Origin: Temnopleurus reevesii
Lineage: Eukaryota; Echinodermata; Echinoidea; Temnopleuroida; Temnopleuridae
Assembly: GCA_036244855.1 (NCBI GenBank)
Contig: BQKZ01002347.1
Coordinates: forward strand, 21,756 to 55,871
Reading direction: 5' to 3'
Length of the DNA: 34,116 bases
Numbering within the stretch: the stretch's first letter is position 1; the number at the start of each line of letters is the position of its first letter. Made by a program: the position numbers and the translations under genes. Below, piece by piece: positions 33,337 to 34,116 of this stretch. Below the pieces are notes generated by a model. It was not told the origin of the DNA, searched no databases, and saw nothing but the letters and a program-made list of their open reading frames with translations.

Positions 33337-33465
33337 GGTCATGGACAATAGGTCCGTACGCCGTGCACTGAACTTTGCGGACATAACAATAACAAGCAGG
33401 TTCCGATTTGATTAGCAGCACAGCGGACTATTAGATTGGCGTTCGATTTAATTTTACAGAAATAG
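33337..33465. repeat. Dispersed repeat, copy at right end
   Basis: Diverged copy of the block at 577-723, same orientation, with a gap of roughly 15-20 bp relative to that copy between the TTAATT and AAATAG blocks. No protein-coding frame is visible in it. Confidence 0.75.
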
Positions 33466-34116
33466 ATTATATCCTGGTTTGAACACATTTATGCGATCTT
33501 GTAAATAGGTACACTAAATTTCCCTTCTCAATAAATAAGACAGGAGGTGCAAAAAAATGTGAAAGCCGTTGAAGAGCGGGTAGGGAATCGAGCAAATGAG
33601 AGGGGATTTGTGAAGAGAACGTTTCTTTGGCAAGGATCTTATCCACGTGAATACTTGAGTAACATGAGAAGATGTAGAATTCCCCACTCGAATCTCACCT
33701 TTCCATAGGCATCACTCGATCCCGCTAAAGTTTTTCCAGCCTCCGGCCCCATCGGAGGAATCGGGGGGAAGGAAGGAAGAAGACCCGATGGACAGTACCC
33801 GTCTCAGACGAAATGAGGTTAAATTCAAAATTTTCGATAGATATAATTATCACTGCGGTGAAACATTTGATAGACAGACATTAATCTTGATAAATTGAAT
33901 GGCATAGCTTTTGATGGTATTTAGTATGATAAAGATATAACATAATATTTCTATTCTACCTCTCATTTCCGTTAACCAATTCACGAGTATGATACTTTGA
34001 ATCTAAAAGAGGTATAATCCTCGTGGACTGGCATAATAATTAGAGCATATATTTGATAATCTCATACCCATGGACATGACCAAGATAACTAATTAAACAG
34101 AATCATGATACTGTAC

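Larger units (their letters stand above)
29522..34116 (+). other. TFAP2 intron, 5' part (continues beyond window)
   Basis: The intron starts at the GT at 29522-29523 and no acceptor with a plausible AP-2 exon follows in the window. It opens with the hairpin array at 29534-29884. Further on are a CT tract near 30.7 kb, one ambiguous base (N) at 31523, a poly-G run at 31817, a minisatellite at 32488 and a dispersed repeat copy at 33337. From 29890 to 30690 and from 30720 to 31800 I see only AT-rich sequence with no recognisable feature. Confidence 0.7.

Noticed and set aside
29522..34116. Search for the next TFAP2 exon (EAVHLARDFGYVCE-like)
   Set aside because: No frame after 29522 shows this highly conserved pattern with an AG acceptor, so the exon is taken to lie outside the window.

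Overview
This window is nuclear DNA from a eukaryote, almost certainly a marine invertebrate animal. The base composition is AT-rich, coding density is very low, and there are long introns, many CT, CAT and mononucleotide tracts, and numerous small fold-back transposons. An echinoderm, perhaps a sea urchin, fits the repeat content best, but that is a judgement from the style of the sequence and not proof. There is no bacterial-type gene organisation.

The one gene I can support is an AP-2 transcription factor (TFAP2 family) on the + strand, seen as three internal exons: 7144-7207, 22052-22253 and 29403-29521. The exon boundaries carry canonical AG and GT signals and their phases fit together (0/1, 1/2, 2/1), giving 385 nt of uninterrupted reading frame. 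They encode the linker before the DNA-binding domain, the start of that domain (core [20 protein letters not shown]) and its basic region (AKSKNGGR, then [13 protein letters not shown]). The exons for the N-terminal PY-motif activation domain and for the rest of the helix-span-helix dimerisation domain were not found. They probably lie outside the window on the left and right. About 99% of the window is therefore intron: more than 7.1 kb, then 14.8 kb, then 7.1 kb, then more than 4.5 kb.

The introns hold the other features. A diverged direct repeat (175-412 and 1230-1481) and a dispersed repeat (577-723 and 33337-33465) sit near the window ends. Two copies of a snap-back MITE with 9-bp target duplications lie at 2006-2231 and 11937-12206. 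A second MITE family has copies at 6840-6991 and 20263-20445 in opposite orientations. A third inverted-repeat element is at 16355-16584. Fragments of non-LTR retrotransposons lie at 2350-2480, 10625-10764 and 18565-18729. A degenerate minisatellite of about 22 bp runs from 32488 to 32714.

The most striking structure is at 29534-29884, which starts 12 bp inside the intron after the last exon. It is a tandem array of three roughly 113-bp hairpin units, and the 22-nt loop of the first unit is the exact reverse complement of the loop in the other two. Possible regulatory points include a cluster of four nuclear-receptor half-sites (25779-25813), recurrent CTCF-like TAGGGGGCG motifs and one AP-2 consensus site. 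None of these amounts to a proven new system. The hairpin array is the best candidate for something undescribed.
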